Of a DNA stretch of 64,000 nucleotides, positions 35,405 to 47,699 are shown piece after piece. The stretch comes from Chamaecrista fasciculata (taxonomy: Eukaryota > Streptophyta > Magnoliopsida > Fabales > Fabaceae), in the NCBI GenBank assembly GCA_003254925.1, contig QANZ01007380.1, positions 17,635 through 81,634 on the forward strand. The letters are read 5' to 3'. A program made the position numbers and the translations under genes. Within the stretch, counting starts at the first letter, position 1; every line of letters begins with the position of its first letter. The notes under the pieces are model-generated. The model worked only from the letters and a program-made list of their open reading frames with translations. It ran no database searches and was not told the DNA's origin.

Positions 35405-37170
35405 ATGGAAGGAGATCAAGATGGAAATGGCGATGAAGCAGACAAAGAAATCATATAGATTAATACTACATCTAAACATCAAATCAATGATGTACCAAAT
35501 GGTATGTTCATATCTGATTATCGATTATGTCTCTAATTCAAATATTCATATGTATAAATCTTTGTTACTTTTATATATTGAATCGAATCAAATAAGTTAA
35601 TCAGAATAATTTTTAAAAAAGATAAAAAAGTGAATAATTATTTTAAATTTTATTTGGATTGCTCTTAGTTTTTTATATGCAATATCTTAAGAAATTAGAA
35701 ATTAAGATTTAGGATTCTAAGGGTCTGTTAGAATCTATTTTTGAAAAAAAAAATCTTTAAAATAATTTTTAGATTTGTTTTTAAGAATAATTTTTTCAAA
35801 ACAAAAAATTTAAAAACCTGTTTGATGAAGTAATTTTTGAAATTGTTAAAATATGATATTACATACCATGTAAGAATGAGCTAAATGGTAACATTTGGTT
35901 ATAATTACCAAAATGCTATTAATGAAAGGAACTCTCCGCCTTTCTTCTAAAGAACACAAATGAGAACATCTTTAGTTGTTTTTTATTTTTAGCTTTTAAA
36001 ACCAACAAGTTGTTTTCTAGTTTTTTTTTTGTTTTTAAAATTCAGATACAGTTTTGGGAAAATAGAATCAAACAAGCTCCAAGTTTTTTTGTAATTTGCC
36101 TACTTCTATGAAGTAAGTATTTGATTTGCGTATAGGGTTTCTGAACTTGTACTGTATTGTTATATATATATATATACTACCCTCTTTTTGTGTAATTAAT
36201 GTATAAATTTTATTTCATATATTTATGTTAAATTCTAATGTGTTGGTCTTATTTGTATCTTGTTATTCTGATTTCTTTGTTCTGTTTGTTTCTTGTTGAA
36301 TTTGCCAACATCTACTTGACTTCAGTGGCGGTAGAGATCCAAGTGGAAATAAAAGGATTGATAACACCCAATTGGCTCTCAAATTAGTTGATTCCAAAGG
36401 CTATCATGTTCGGGTAGTAAGGTGAGCATCTACAATTTAGAATGTTAAATTTTTAACACATCTATCTCTGTCGGCTTATACCTGAGAAGGTGCCTTTGTC
36501 TTGTGTTTAATTGATCTCAATATTGAATTTTTATTCCATTCCTCAATAGTTTGCTTTTCACATGATCACTCACTTTTATTCATTTTCATCCTCTTTATTT
36601 TGAGTTATGGCATTTTGCCTTTCTTTCTAATTAATTAAATTTTTCGTCTTCTCTTTGTAACATACATGTTGATTGATGCAGCGATGGTAGGGACTATGCT
36701 TGTCTCTCTAACTAAGATCCAAATGGCTTTTTTCTTTACCCAAGGAAAACGGACATGTGCTATGTGTCATCGTACTATCCCTTCCAAGATGGCAAGCCAG
36801 CCACGTATTAATTCTGCTATTGTGATGGCCGTTCGTATGGCAAAGCTATCAATAAACAGACCATACAAGGCATACATTATTGAGCGAGCTCAAAAGAAAG
36901 GCAAGGAAAATGCTGCGAGTGGAAAGATTTTTGTGACTGTATGTGCCTCAAGATCACTTTGGTCCAATCCTTGTTGAGATTGATATTGTGAGGAATCAAG
37001 GTGTACTTGTTGGTGAGTGTTGGGAAGATAGGCTTGAATGCCGGCAATGGGGTTCTCACTTCCCTCATGTTAGTGGTATTGCTACACAGTCAGATTATGG
37101 AGCCCAATCCGTACTTTTTAGGGATTTTGTTAACGATGAGAATCATGGAGAGTGGTTTCTTTATTTGTAA
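35405..37170 (+). pseudogene. VIM/ORTHRUS-like SRA-domain gene, broken copy B
   Basis: The start MEGDQDGNGDEADKEII runs into an early TAG (about 35456). The second block (36326-36421) stays open as SGGRDPSGNKRIDNTQLALK, then YHVRVVR before GTGAGC. The third block holds GKRTCAMC, IPSKMASQPRINSA, VRMAKLS, NAASGKIFVTV and, after a frameshift near 36940, VRNQGVLVGECWEDRLEC, FPHVSGIA, YGAQSV and HGEWFLYL, ending at 37168-37170. These are the RING-to-SRA linker and SRA domain of VIM/ORTHRUS proteins, which recognise hemimethylated CpG through the SRA pocket. More of the SRA domain survives here than in copy A. The PHD finger and second RING are absent. An insertion of about 360 bp sits in its first intron. 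Confidence 0.78.
35718..36081. mobile_element. Insertion in SRA copy B intron, MITE-like
   Basis: Copy A runs straight from GATTTAGGA to TTTTTGTAATTTGCCTAC (27515-27550), while copy B has about 360 extra bases between these blocks. The ends GGGTCTGTTAGAATCTATTT and the reverse-complemented GGAGCTTGTTTGATTCTATT are similar, as in hAT-type MITEs. A clean target-site duplication was not recognised. Confidence 0.65.
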
Positions 37171-37379
37171 ATAAATTATATTGTGAAATCAACTGAATTT
37201 ATCAGTAATGACTTTGAATAATACTTTTGTACTTCTATATTATAAAGTGTTCTCAATCAAATTAGTAATGTAATGTTTATTTTTATGTTGCTAAACCATC
37301 AGCTATTTACTCACTTTTTTGGACGGTGTGGGAGTGTCAATTCAACAGTTTGGGTGGGTGGCTTAAGTAGACTTATCAG

Positions 37380-37545
37380 GGTGATAGAAGGACTATATTG
37401 CAATAAGTCAATATAAATCAAGCACTGAATCAGTGTTGAAAAACTAGAGATCAAAACAACAAAGCCTATATAATCCAAAGAGAAAAGTATTTGTTTCTTT
37501 TTTTTTTTAGTATTTGTTGTCTAAATTCAATATTCGACGATGACC
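37380..37545 (+). repeat. Local repeat family, copy 4
   Basis: A more diverged copy of the 24395-24560 unit (ATATTGCAATAAGTCAATAT, AACAACAAAGCCTATATAAT, TTCAATATTCGACGATGA), just downstream of SRA copy B. It marks the right edge of the duplicated block. Confidence 0.75.
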
Positions 37546-38711
37546 CCAAGATAAATGTAAAAAATAGATAACGTGGATTTGATTTATCACAAATGAGTCT
37601 CAATATTATTTGATGAAAATTTTTAAAAAAATGACATTATGGAAATTTAACATAAGATCGATATTGATTTGCGGCATAAAATAAATATTTTCAGCAGTTA
37701 TTTGACTTATTTCCATCACTCTGCCTCCAATATTATGTGTACTTATTATGGAAATTATACAAGATGCTATGAGCTTATTCTAGGAAACATATTAAATACA
37801 ATCTTATTCTAGGAAATAGATTAATTACAATCCCTAAACATCAGGGTCAAGAATGAAATTATAAACTTGTTATCACAATAAGAACTAGTATAAAATCCAA
37901 TCTTTGACAGATTTGAACAAGGAATGGTTTATCTTGAAGGATTAATTAAAAGATTGGATTTTAAAGAGTCTCTAAACCAAGGAATGGTTTATTGAACCAA
38001 GGAATGGATTTTAAACAGTCTCTGACATCAAATGTTTATTAAACAGATCCAAACAAGGAATGGTTTATTGAACCAAGCTACAGTCTCTGACACCAAATCC
38101 CCTTGTGTTAAACACAAACAATCTTTCAGTAGTAGTTCATATGAAAAAAAGAAGTTTGTCTTAGAAAAAACAAGTTAAATTGCATAAATCTCCTTGAACT
38201 TAAATAAGTCACTATACAACAACACTTTCATAAACTTTCAATAATGATAAGACTTCTTAAACTTTAATTTTGTGCAAATAATCCTTTTTGCACAGTAATT
38301 TAAATTCAATGAGATTTTATAAATTTTAGCCAAAAAAAAAAAAGAAGAGACAAGAAAAAGTGTTTATCATCTAGATAACTCATTTTAATTAAACTTACCA
38401 GAAGCAATTATCCAGAATATTAAGGCGGATATGCCAAGTTCTTACAGAATTCATTGTAATATCACGATTTGAGAACATGCAATAATTCTTAAGAACTTTG
38501 TTCGTGCTTGATAAACTGCGTAAATAGTTGTAAAACTAGATTATAGATAAATTTTTAAATGTTTAGGTGTTCAGGCAACTTCTAATAAGATTCAAACACG
38601 TTTACACCTTAACACTGTTTACAATGATGCCAAAATAGTAAGGATGATTACCTAATGTCCTCACTGCACTCAAAGTAATACCAAGTAATGAGATAGAAAA
38701 TTTTTGGCATA
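37546..38711. other. Intergenic DNA and 3' flank of HDT
   Basis: No gene seen. A short sequence around AACCAAGGAATGGTTTATTG occurs several times between 37915 and 38075. Confidence 0.5.
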
Positions 38712-41700
38712 TCACTGACCACTATGTTTAGCCTTTGAATGTTGTTGCAAACCATCTTCTGAGTTGAAAGACCTACATAAATAAAACAAAAGATCAAACC
38801 ATCATCTAACACAACAAAACTATGCTTTTGAATGGTTAAATCAAATCAAAATCGTACCTGCTGCAAGATTTGCAGGAGAACTGTCCGCCAGATTTGGGAG
38901 TCTGGTCCTTGGTTTCATTTTTTGGAGTCTTTCCACCCTTCTTTAGAGGATAAGGTGTTGCTACATGGACAGGTTTCTTACCATCTAAAACACATTATCA
39001 AACAGAAGATATTACTTTTCTTAACATTCACCACACAAAAGCAGACAAAATATGACTGATAATACTGTGTAAAATAAAGCTCTATAGGATTGAATCCTAG
39101 CTCAGGGTTTATAGTTTTGCAACCAGGGAATAAAAGTTATGATAGAACATTTTATTATGGGTGTTTATTGAGTTGGGCTAACAGCCTAACAAAGACTCAT
39201 CAACTCGTCAAAATCAACTCAAACTGCACAAGTGGGTTGGGTTGGATCAACGGTTCAATTCAGAGAAGAAAAATAGTGAGCCCACCACTAATTAGTTCAC
39301 TCTACTAGTTTTAGGATTCTCAACCCGTCAAACCAAAATGCTACTATGGATTATATTTGTATATATGACTATATTTGTAGTTTCATGGTCAGACTTGAGA
39401 TATCTATTTGTATTTGCATAGTAAAGTTGAGTGTCAACACAATATCTACATATTATATTTTTTGTTTAGTTATTGACTGAATGATGCTGGAATTAAAAAT
39501 TAATCATGATTTTTTACAATTAAAAAAAAAAAAGGTACAGCAAGCTAACCTGACCCGACCCAATTGCACCCAATACTTTTTGGTTCAGTTTGGTTTGGGT
39601 TAACTCAGTTTTTTTATTACAAAACCCAAACCAACCCTCTCAAACATTAAGCCCAAACTAACCTGCAACAATCACCCCTGGGTGGAGTAGTTGGGTTTCC
39701 AAAATCATCATCCCCCCCGCCCAAAAAAAAAAATCCTAAAACAATAACTTCTATATGTTATAAATATAGTTAATATAATTATATGGTACAATATTTACAC
39801 TTTACAAATTTGTAATTTACATAGCATTTCCAGCTTAAGCCTTCTAGAGCCTTTTTTTTTTTGGCCAAATCCTTTTAGAGCCTTACTTCACTCAGGCAAG
39901 CACGTCATTAATTCTAGCCTCCATAAGCTAGGGAAGTCGGGCGCCTTAAGGGCACTCTTGGCATTTAGAAGAACAAGCACTGAACTACAAGACGACCTGA
40001 TGAATAGTTCAACACTCAAGAAATACATATAGAAGTAATCATCCATAACACACCTCTGCAACACTAGTAGCCTAATTGATAGCCCAAGTAGATAAAAATC
40101 TATACTGCATTTGGAGGTTCCTAGACATCCATACGAGTCAACAAGATATCGAAAACGTAGATAAAACTCAACAAAATACCATCGGACTCTCAATAAAGCA
40201 TGCCAAGAGATGCTCACCCGTCTTTTGAGGAGTAGCAGATTTAGCTTTCTTAACCGGAACAGGGGTTTTCGATCCAGACTCATTAGTTCTTTTCTTATTA
40301 TCAGTAGCCTTCATGACAAAAGATCAGGTGACATAATATTCAGATGTATTGAAAATGAAGAAATCAGAGAGATAATATAACAGCACAACTACTACCTTCT
40401 TGGGAGGGGTTTTGTCATCATCATCTTCATCACTATCACTCTCATCATCACTATCAAGATCACCTCCCGCCATATCCTATAACATGATCAATTGTGAGAA
40501 TTCACATTACATATAGACGAATTCTATAAGCATGCCAATAAAATATGCTATCCCTTAAAAGACAGTGAAAATAGACTCTGGCCTTTGAACCCCAGATAAC
40601 TGATACGGACCGACGTCCTCCATGTCTCATCTATAAGAAGGATGAGTATGAACTGCTATTCCCACTCCACACGTTCTACGAAGTGGGAGAATGTGTGTTG
40701 GTTTCCTTATTTATAAGAATTGGTGGTTACTACTTTATTTATTTACTTACTTTTATTATTTACTTGGTCTTAGTTTTTAGGGATATTCAGTTATTCCAGC
40801 ATCTATTTAAATTGATAGGCTTAGAGGAAAAGGGGAGGATCATTAATGTATCAACTATGTGATTGAGCCTAGTCCCCTCCTAGGACCCCTTTTGAGTTTG
40901 AAGGGACATTTTCTAGATCCTGGAAAATATTTCTCTAAATTCTGTCCTATCTATCTTATTGAATTTGAAGAAATCTTTTCTAGATTCTGGAGATTATTTC
41001 TCTAAATTCTGTTTCATCTCTTTCATTCTCTATACTTTTCCTTAAAATTTCCAACGACTGGGTTCCCATCAGAAAATATGCTTAATTAACACTAAAGTGA
41101 AACCCTGCAAGAAGTTTCAAACAATTATCTTGACTCATCACTTTTGTTCACATTTGATTTGAAGGGATATAATCTAGATCTTGAAAAATATTTCCCTAAA
41201 TTCTGTTCTGTCTATCTTTTTGAATTTGAAGAAATCTTTTCTAGATTCAGGAGATTATTTCTCTAAATTCTATTTCATCTTTCTTTCTCTTTCTATATTT
41301 CCTCAAAATTTCCAACTACTAGGTTCCTATCAGAAACTATGCTTAACTAACAGTAAAGTGAAACCCCGCAAGAAATTTCAAACAACCATTTTGACTCATC
41401 ACTTTGTTCAGATTCGATTGACCAAAATGCAACCTAACAACTAACAGTCCAAAGTGCCTGAATTTTTTGAAAAGAAGCAATCTAGAAAAATAACCTACAA
41501 CATAAAGAGAAAATATGGCCAAAACTAAATAAATACCTCATCAGAACTGTCATTTTCATCATCAGATTCATCATCCTCTTCATCTTCATCTTCAGATTCA
41601 TCTTCATCTCTTTTTGGTTCAACAACTTTCACTTGCTTTTTTGGTTCACCAAGCTTGACATCATTACTTTTAGATGCAGCAGCCTTTGCTACTTCAGTCT

Positions 41701-43662
41701 TTATATCAGGTTTTGCTTCATAAAGACATTTATTAGCCACTCTAAGTCTCTAATGCCCTATAACAATCTTATTCAAGTAATACGTACAGCTAATGAGAAT
41801 CTGAGATTAAATAAGCAGTACGTACCATTATCTTTAGTCGTCAACGGGAGATCCTCATCATCTTCACTGTCTGCGAAGAAAATCAGCAAAAAAGCAAGAA
41901 TAAGCAACCATCATATTCATAAACCAACAAAAAGAAAATAATAATACTCACCAGCTAGGTCATCATCAAGGTCTGTGCTTCCAGCAATCCATCAAAAGTT
42001 AAGGAAAATACTTACAAAGCAATTACGACTTTTTACATAGCTTTAGCCTACCCATACAATCACATGAAAGAGGAAAAAGTAAAGCAGTATCATCAACTAT
42101 ATGAAATAACTTCTAAGGATATCCAGCTAATTCCGCTTTGTATCCACAGAAATAAACACTTCCATTTTTCCAGTTGTGAGAGAGCTCAAACTTCTTCTCT
42201 AGAACCAAATCATAAGATAAGTGAGGGAATTTATCCTGAGAAAGGGTTCCTAAAACAAGCTTCTGTTCACCAAACTTCAAATAAAGGACCACAGGTTCAC
42301 TGGCTTTATCTTTCTTTGCCTCACCAAGTGCAGCCTGCAACAGACATACATATCAGGCATTTGTTCTATAATATTTTTTTAAAAAAATGTTTACAATATG
42401 GCAAATAGAAAAGCTAAAAAAATATCACCTGAGAAAGGTGTATGCATTTACCCATATTCTCCGGATTTACTTCAACAGGCTCCCCAGCCTTGACTTCAAC
42501 CCCTATTGCCAAAATACAAGATAATGGTAAAACAGAACTTCCAATTTTAAGGAACTCACGCTCAACAAATTGAATATTGTTCTACATGAATTAATAACAA
42601 CAATAATAATACATAGCAAAAAATTCAAAGACAAGACAAGTATTTGTTGCTTTAAAAAAGAGAGGCAAGTAGAAATTTTTTAATAAATATAAGTGTCTTC
42701 GTTTCAACTTTCAATTGAGTGGACGATAAAGTATGAAGGGGGAAAAGGAAAACAAAACAAAGCCATTGATCGGAATTTTGATTATGTTTTTTTAATTTTT
42801 TGGGTGGGTTTGGAGGGGGGTGTTGAATGGGTTTCCAGACCTTTCATAACTATCACACATTTTTCAAACCCCCTATTAGTGTTTTGAACAGTGTGCCTCC
42901 CCAATTTAATGTTACTCCTAATCTACCCTAAGTAAGCATCAGAAGAAATTAGATATACTGGTAACATTTGAACTTCCCGTCACACTCCATCAATTACTAG
43001 TGTTACAGTGTAACTTCCAAACAATGTCAATGATGGAAGGACCGTCCCTTTCCTCAATACGCATCCACGCAAATCGGGTTAACTCCCTTTGTCTCTCTCT
43101 CTCTTCCCACTGCATTCCACTCCATCAGACTCTCCATAAAGCACCCAAACATAGCCAAAGGACAACAATGACAGAAGTACCGCACAAGCAAAGTTCATCC
43201 CGGGAGAAGGGCAAATAAAGGTTATTTGAATAAGGGCATTTCCAATAGCATTCTTACTTGTAGTAAAGAAAAATATCCCGAGAAAATTTTTTTGAAGAAC
43301 TGTACCAAATAAACAAACTCAGAGAACAGACCAAATTTTGCTAAAATGAGGAAGTGAACAAAATGACGAACATGCTTACTATTTATAAGGAACATGCAGG
43401 GAAGTGAATGAGCCAACCAAAAAACACAGTAATCTCACTTCGTTCCCCAAAAAATATAAGAACGAAAACTACTTGAAGTTAAAAGAACCAGAAAATAAGT
43501 AAACAGGTATGGAAGGAAGCGTCAAAACCAGGACAGAGAGATGAGAACAATCTTCAACGGAGATACATGGAATGCTCTAACATTTCCAAATAAACATTTC
43601 CCGAAAACAAAACAAAAGCCACAAAAAATGAGGATAGAAAGAGTCTTACCCCAGAACTCCAT
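38712..43662 (-). CDS. HDT: HD2-type histone deacetylase
   Basis: Ten exons on the minus strand: 43662-43650, 42502-42429, 42334-42123, 41974-41952, 41870-41826, 41715-41537, 40476-40396, 40308-40218, 38984-38858 and 38772-38712. They total 819 bp and encode 272 aa, within the range of HD2 proteins. HD2s are plant-specific nucleolar histone deacetylases with a nucleoplasmin-like fold that silence genes, including rRNA genes. The protein begins with the diagnostic MEFWG. His26 and Asp71 correspond to the conserved His and Asp of the N-terminal domain. A long acidic Asp/Glu-rich stretch follows (about 78-180), then a basic Lys-rich part. A C2H2 zinc finger (Cys248, Cys251, His264, His269) ends the protein, as in HD2A/HD2B-like members. 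Intron 3 lacks any in-frame GT and fits a U12-type AT-AC intron. Exon 4 has only 23 bp. Which paralogue (HDT1 to HDT4) it is cannot be settled here. Confidence 0.94.
39500..39700. repeat. Transposon-like insert in HDT intron 8
   Basis: The repeated (A/C)CCCAA, TTGGGTT and ACCCAAACC motifs resemble those of the hAT-type MITEs at 57074-57641 and 62885-63669. Borders are unclear. Confidence 0.4.
40898..41420. repeat. Tandem duplication of ~260 bp in HDT intron 6
   Basis: About 40898-41155 and 41159-41420 share the same series of blocks: TTGAAGGGA, TCTAGAT..TGGAAAATATTT, GAAGAAATCTTTTCTAGATT, GGAGATTATTTCTCTAAATT, AAAATTTCCAAC, AAAGTGAAACC and TTGACTCATCACTTT. The two copies differ at perhaps one base in ten. 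It is intronic and non-coding. Confidence 0.82.
41975..42122 (-). other. Probable U12-type AT-AC intron of HDT (intron 3)
   Basis: On the minus strand the intron begins ATATCCTT (42122-42115), the full U12-type 5' splice consensus. A perfect branch-point consensus TTCCTTAAC lies at 42006-41998, and the intron ends GCAC (AC at 41976-41975). Removing these 148 bases joins GCTGG to AGACC and keeps the frame (AGDLDDDLA). No GT donor in this area does so. The branch-to-acceptor distance of about 24 nt is slightly long. Confidence 0.85.
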
Positions 43663-46611
43663 TGCAGTGAGAGATACGATCACAAGCAAAATAGGGTTTT
43701 GGAACTGAAATGAACGTGAGTGACACTGAGTGCGAATGCACGATTAATAGAATGTGATTTGTAAGTTGAAATCGATCCACTCCCAATTTGTATTGCCGCC
43801 TACTAGGTATTTTTTTTTTTAATGCTTCTTCGTTCTTCTATTTTATTTTTCCTACTTTTCTAAATATTTTTAGCAGATAACTTTTTTTTAAAAGATAAAA
43901 AAAATTTAGGTGAGTGGGCCAACTCACCAAGGTCAGAGCAGACCTTTAGGTTCTATGAGAGCTTACAAGAGTTATAGTCTTATAGAGGCACTAATAGATC
44001 ATATGTCAACAAAACTCTCACATCAATAGTAGAAATCAAACTTAGAGTTATGAGTCGACCCCCTTATCAAATAGGTCAAATTTTATTGGTCGACTTTATA
44101 GTTATAAATTTACTCTTTACTAATTTTATTGATCGACTTTATAGTTATAAATTTACTCTTCTACTTTCATGACTTCGTTTTGTTTTAGATCAAAATTATT
44201 ATTATTATTATTTTGGTCAACTGTTATTATTATTATTATTACTATTTTTATACAATTTTTTCCAGTCTCTCTTAAGTGGACTTTATACTATTGTGATATT
44301 ATGATTTTATCTGATTATTATCACTATTGGTCCCCTTTATTTCAATATATGGTTGAAAACATGTTCATTGGGCCTTCGATGACACTAGAGTTTTTCAGCG
44401 GGCTGTATTTCAGGCCTTATCTGATGATTCTTTTTTTGGCCAATAATTATCTGATGATTCGACCCAACTTTATATTGAAACTCTTCCCAAAAACAAAAAG
44501 ATGCATGCCATTGCCATAGGAATAAAGTATAACAATTATTTAAAATATATAGAGAGAAATTATTAGAGATGTTAAAGCCAAGTTTTGCCCAGTCTTATTT
44601 TAATTAATTTAAAATTAAAATAAGTATTTTTTTAATAATGTTTTTATGATTTATTTTATATATTTTTATATCAAAGTTAATGTTTACATGCGCTTTTATG
44701 TATGTGAAAAATACTAATATTTAATAATATTTGATTTTAAAAATTTCCGGCAAACATGTTTGTAAAATGAAATATGAAAGTCGAGATAATTGAGAGATGA
44801 CTGCCTACCAAAAAAAAAAAACAAATAATAGAGAGATGTCTGTAAAATGAAATATGAAAGTCGAGATGCTCATCATGAAAATTACGTGCAATCTAATTCT
44901 TTTTATTCAAAGATAAAAAGGTTGTGAAAGCATTAACTCAAGAAAAGAAAAGAATCTATCCATTTATACGCAAACAAAAAAAATTATCGTTGTTTTGACT
45001 TTCAGGCCCTACATAACGTCGGCTCACAAACACTTTTAAATTGAGCATTGTTGCATATTATTGAAAATTATGCAAGAAAACATTATTAGTATTCTCAGCG
45101 TCCATTTTTTTTCCTATAATTATTTCCGGGGTATTTTGCACCGAGTTAAAAGTTGTATTCCTATTATCAAATGTTGAATATTATATGAGTTAATTTTTTT
45201 TTTTCTTTAACAGCATATGGGTTAAAAAAGTTGCAAATGAGATAGAAATTATTTCCAACTTTTTTTGAGTTAAAAAAGTTGGAAATGAGTGAAATGTTCG
45301 ATTTTTGCACTGAGTTAAAAAAGTTGTATTCTTTTGCGGATCTTCATTAAGGTTTCATTATTAACAAATCAAAACTAAAAGGTAAGTCTATGAGCTCTTT
45401 TTTTTTTTTTGTTAGAACGCACTGAGCTCTCTCTCGTTTTTTTTTTTTTTTGAAATACTAATATATTGAAACAAAAACAAAGTAATAAGAACATTAAAGT
45501 TTTTAATTTATATCCTCATTAGCGGTAGAGGAATTAAAAGCTAAAATAAAAATCAAAGGGTTTCATTTTTAATTCTGCAGGTTAGGCAAGCCAATCAACT
45601 GTCAAGTTAGCTGTCTCAAGAAACAAAAAAAATGTGGATCAAAACCGGAAGCGAAACAATATTCTCAATAATAGAATTGCATCTCTAATCAGAACAGTAA
45701 GAAAGACCTTTAACTACATTAACCAAAGTTAAACTATGAGACTTAAAATATCAATTAGTCAACTCCAAAACCTCTGCAATCTCCAAATTTTTTTTCAAAG
45801 TCAAAACTTCGATCATGAAGAAGGAAAAAACACTTACTTTCAAAACAAAATCATCAATTTGTTAGTCAATTTAACTGAGCTCTTTTAACTTATTACTTTA
45901 TATACTTTATGCGTATTTTTATAATTTTAGCGAATTCCATTTATTAAAATATATGTACTATGTAGGTAGTAGGACAGAATTGTATTTAAACCAAACACGT
46001 ATTTTGTATAGCACTATCAGGTTGAACTATGAAAATTTCGAGTGAGAGGACTTTTGTTAGTTCAACTTTGTTTTTGTCTATAAGGATGACAGACCAATCA
46101 TAAATGCCACCAAATAGTCGGTGTGCATCCCATTTGAGATTTTGAAAATAAAGATGGACCAAATTTCAATAAAATTTATTAGATTATCAACTTCCTCGTT
46201 TTTGTGCCTATGTCTGAATTCTGAATGTGCACACAATTTTATAAGGATACAATCATACCCCACAGGCATTTAATCTAAACTATATTAAGTTGAATTAATT
46301 AACATAATAAACATGAGTCAACTTGCGTGAGCTCATGTGCTGTGTCCACTATTAGCTATGAGAAAAACTAAGCAGAAAAAGAAAATAGCATAAAAACAAA
46401 TTTGAACAGAAGAAGTAACATGCAATATGAATTGTTGTTTATATATGCAAGTTGAGAAAACTAAAAATCTGCATCATTTTGCGCCCTTATTTACAAATTA
46501 CAACTACAAATAACCGACCATTGGGAAGGAAAGAAAATGTGAGTTTGACAATATAATTCACAAATCACATGTGTTGCTGGCAGTGGAAGCTATCCAATGA
46601 CAGTAAGAAAT
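43663..46611. other. HDT 5' flank and AT-rich intergenic DNA
   Basis: The ~130 bp beside 43662 are the HDT 5' UTR and promoter. The rest is AT-rich with short repeated pieces (for example TGTAAAATGAAATATGAAAG twice at about 44760-44855). No gene seen. Confidence 0.5.
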
Positions 46612-47331
46612 CTAGAAGAACTTGAGCCAATCAAAGCCCTTCTTGCTAACTTTGTCCGCTTGCTTCGAACATGATCGTAACGGCGTCGTTACGCCACCGG
46701 CTCCGCCGTCCACGGCGGCCGTCGACGACTTCTTTGGGCAAATTAAGAAATTCCTTGACCCGAGCCCTATCAGCTTCTCCTCTCTATCCAGATCTGCTCA
46801 TATATCATCACATCGCATCAAATTAATTAACGGAATAGGAAAATTAGTTAAACGAACGGTTATTATTTTAACAATTTTATGCAAATATCAACGATTGGAG
46901 AGAGAATAAATTAATCGTGCAAGCTGAGGCTCACTTTCTAAGCTGAATTGGGAATAATGGAGGTCGAAGCCGGAGGGGTCGGAGGTAGGTAAGAACGGCC
47001 GGCGACCTTCTTTAAGGTATTGCCGGATTGACGCCGCCACTAAATCGCCGACTGTTGATTCCGGCGTCATCACGACCTTGACCGGTCCCAGACTCCCTAG
47101 CATGGTTACGTGGAGCAGCAGCTTCGGCGGTTGTCGCGGAAGACTCTCCGTCGGAGATCCAGTTTGAATTCTGTGCGATGCAAGGTCCGGCACCGTCTTC
47201 GGTCGCCGGAGTTGGGAGGGCACCGTCGCCGGAGCAATCTGGCCATGAAACGAAGACGATTTTTGACCTAACCTTCGCCGGTGAGCCTCAATCAGCTGGT
47301 TTCCGGTGCGGTTGTTTTTCGATGTAGACAT
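46612..47331 (-). CDS. DUF7054-type protein, At4g22758-like
   Basis: Two exons on the minus strand, 47331-46935 and 46793-46612, total 579 bp and encode 192 aa. The intron is GT-AG and in phase (LE-N-LDREEKL). A basic, Ser-rich N-terminal part (1-68) precedes a ubiquitin-like domain at about 69-157 with the motifs LLLHVTMLGSLGPV, MTPESTVGDLV, YLKEGRRP, FDLHYSQFSLENL and LGSRNFLICP. These are characteristic of the plant family typified by At4g22758. The biochemical role of the family is unknown to me. The 5' leader has a TTC/GAA microsatellite (47528-47559). The C terminus is basic and ends GFDWLKFF. The frame is intact and the start ATG is the first in the open frame. Confidence 0.87.
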
Positions 47332-47527
47332 TGAAGTATTGATTAAGAAGCAATTAAGAAGAACAAGAGAAACAGAGGACGAAACTGCCGGAAATTGGTG
47401 AAATCAGTCACCTCAACCGGCGATATCGAACATACCGGAGGCGAGGGAAGCCGATAGCGGGAGATTGAGAATCGTCGGAAGCTATCATAACCAGAAAATC
47501 TTCACAGAGGCAGCGATGAACAAATTC

Positions 47528-47559
47528 GAACGAAGAAGAAGAAGAAGAAGAAGAAGAAA
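47528..47559. repeat. (GAA)n microsatellite in the 5' leader of the DUF7054 gene
   Basis: About ten GAA/AAG units in a row, (TTC)n on the gene's sense strand, about 200 bp before its ATG. Such pyrimidine tracts are common in plant leaders. Confidence 0.85.
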
Positions 47560-47699
47560 ACTTCAATGAATGGTTCTATGAATTTTTGGTAGAAGAAGTT
47601 TGTACTCATATATATTCACATTTCACAAGGAGGATCACACTTTTTCAAGTTTTGAACGAAGATAGAAAGCTCGAGACGATCCTGTTAGAGAGCGACACG

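Noticed and set aside
46622-46909. Plus-strand ORF of 95 codons
   Set aside because: It is antisense to exon 2 and the intron of the DUF7054 gene, which has a clear family match on the minus strand.
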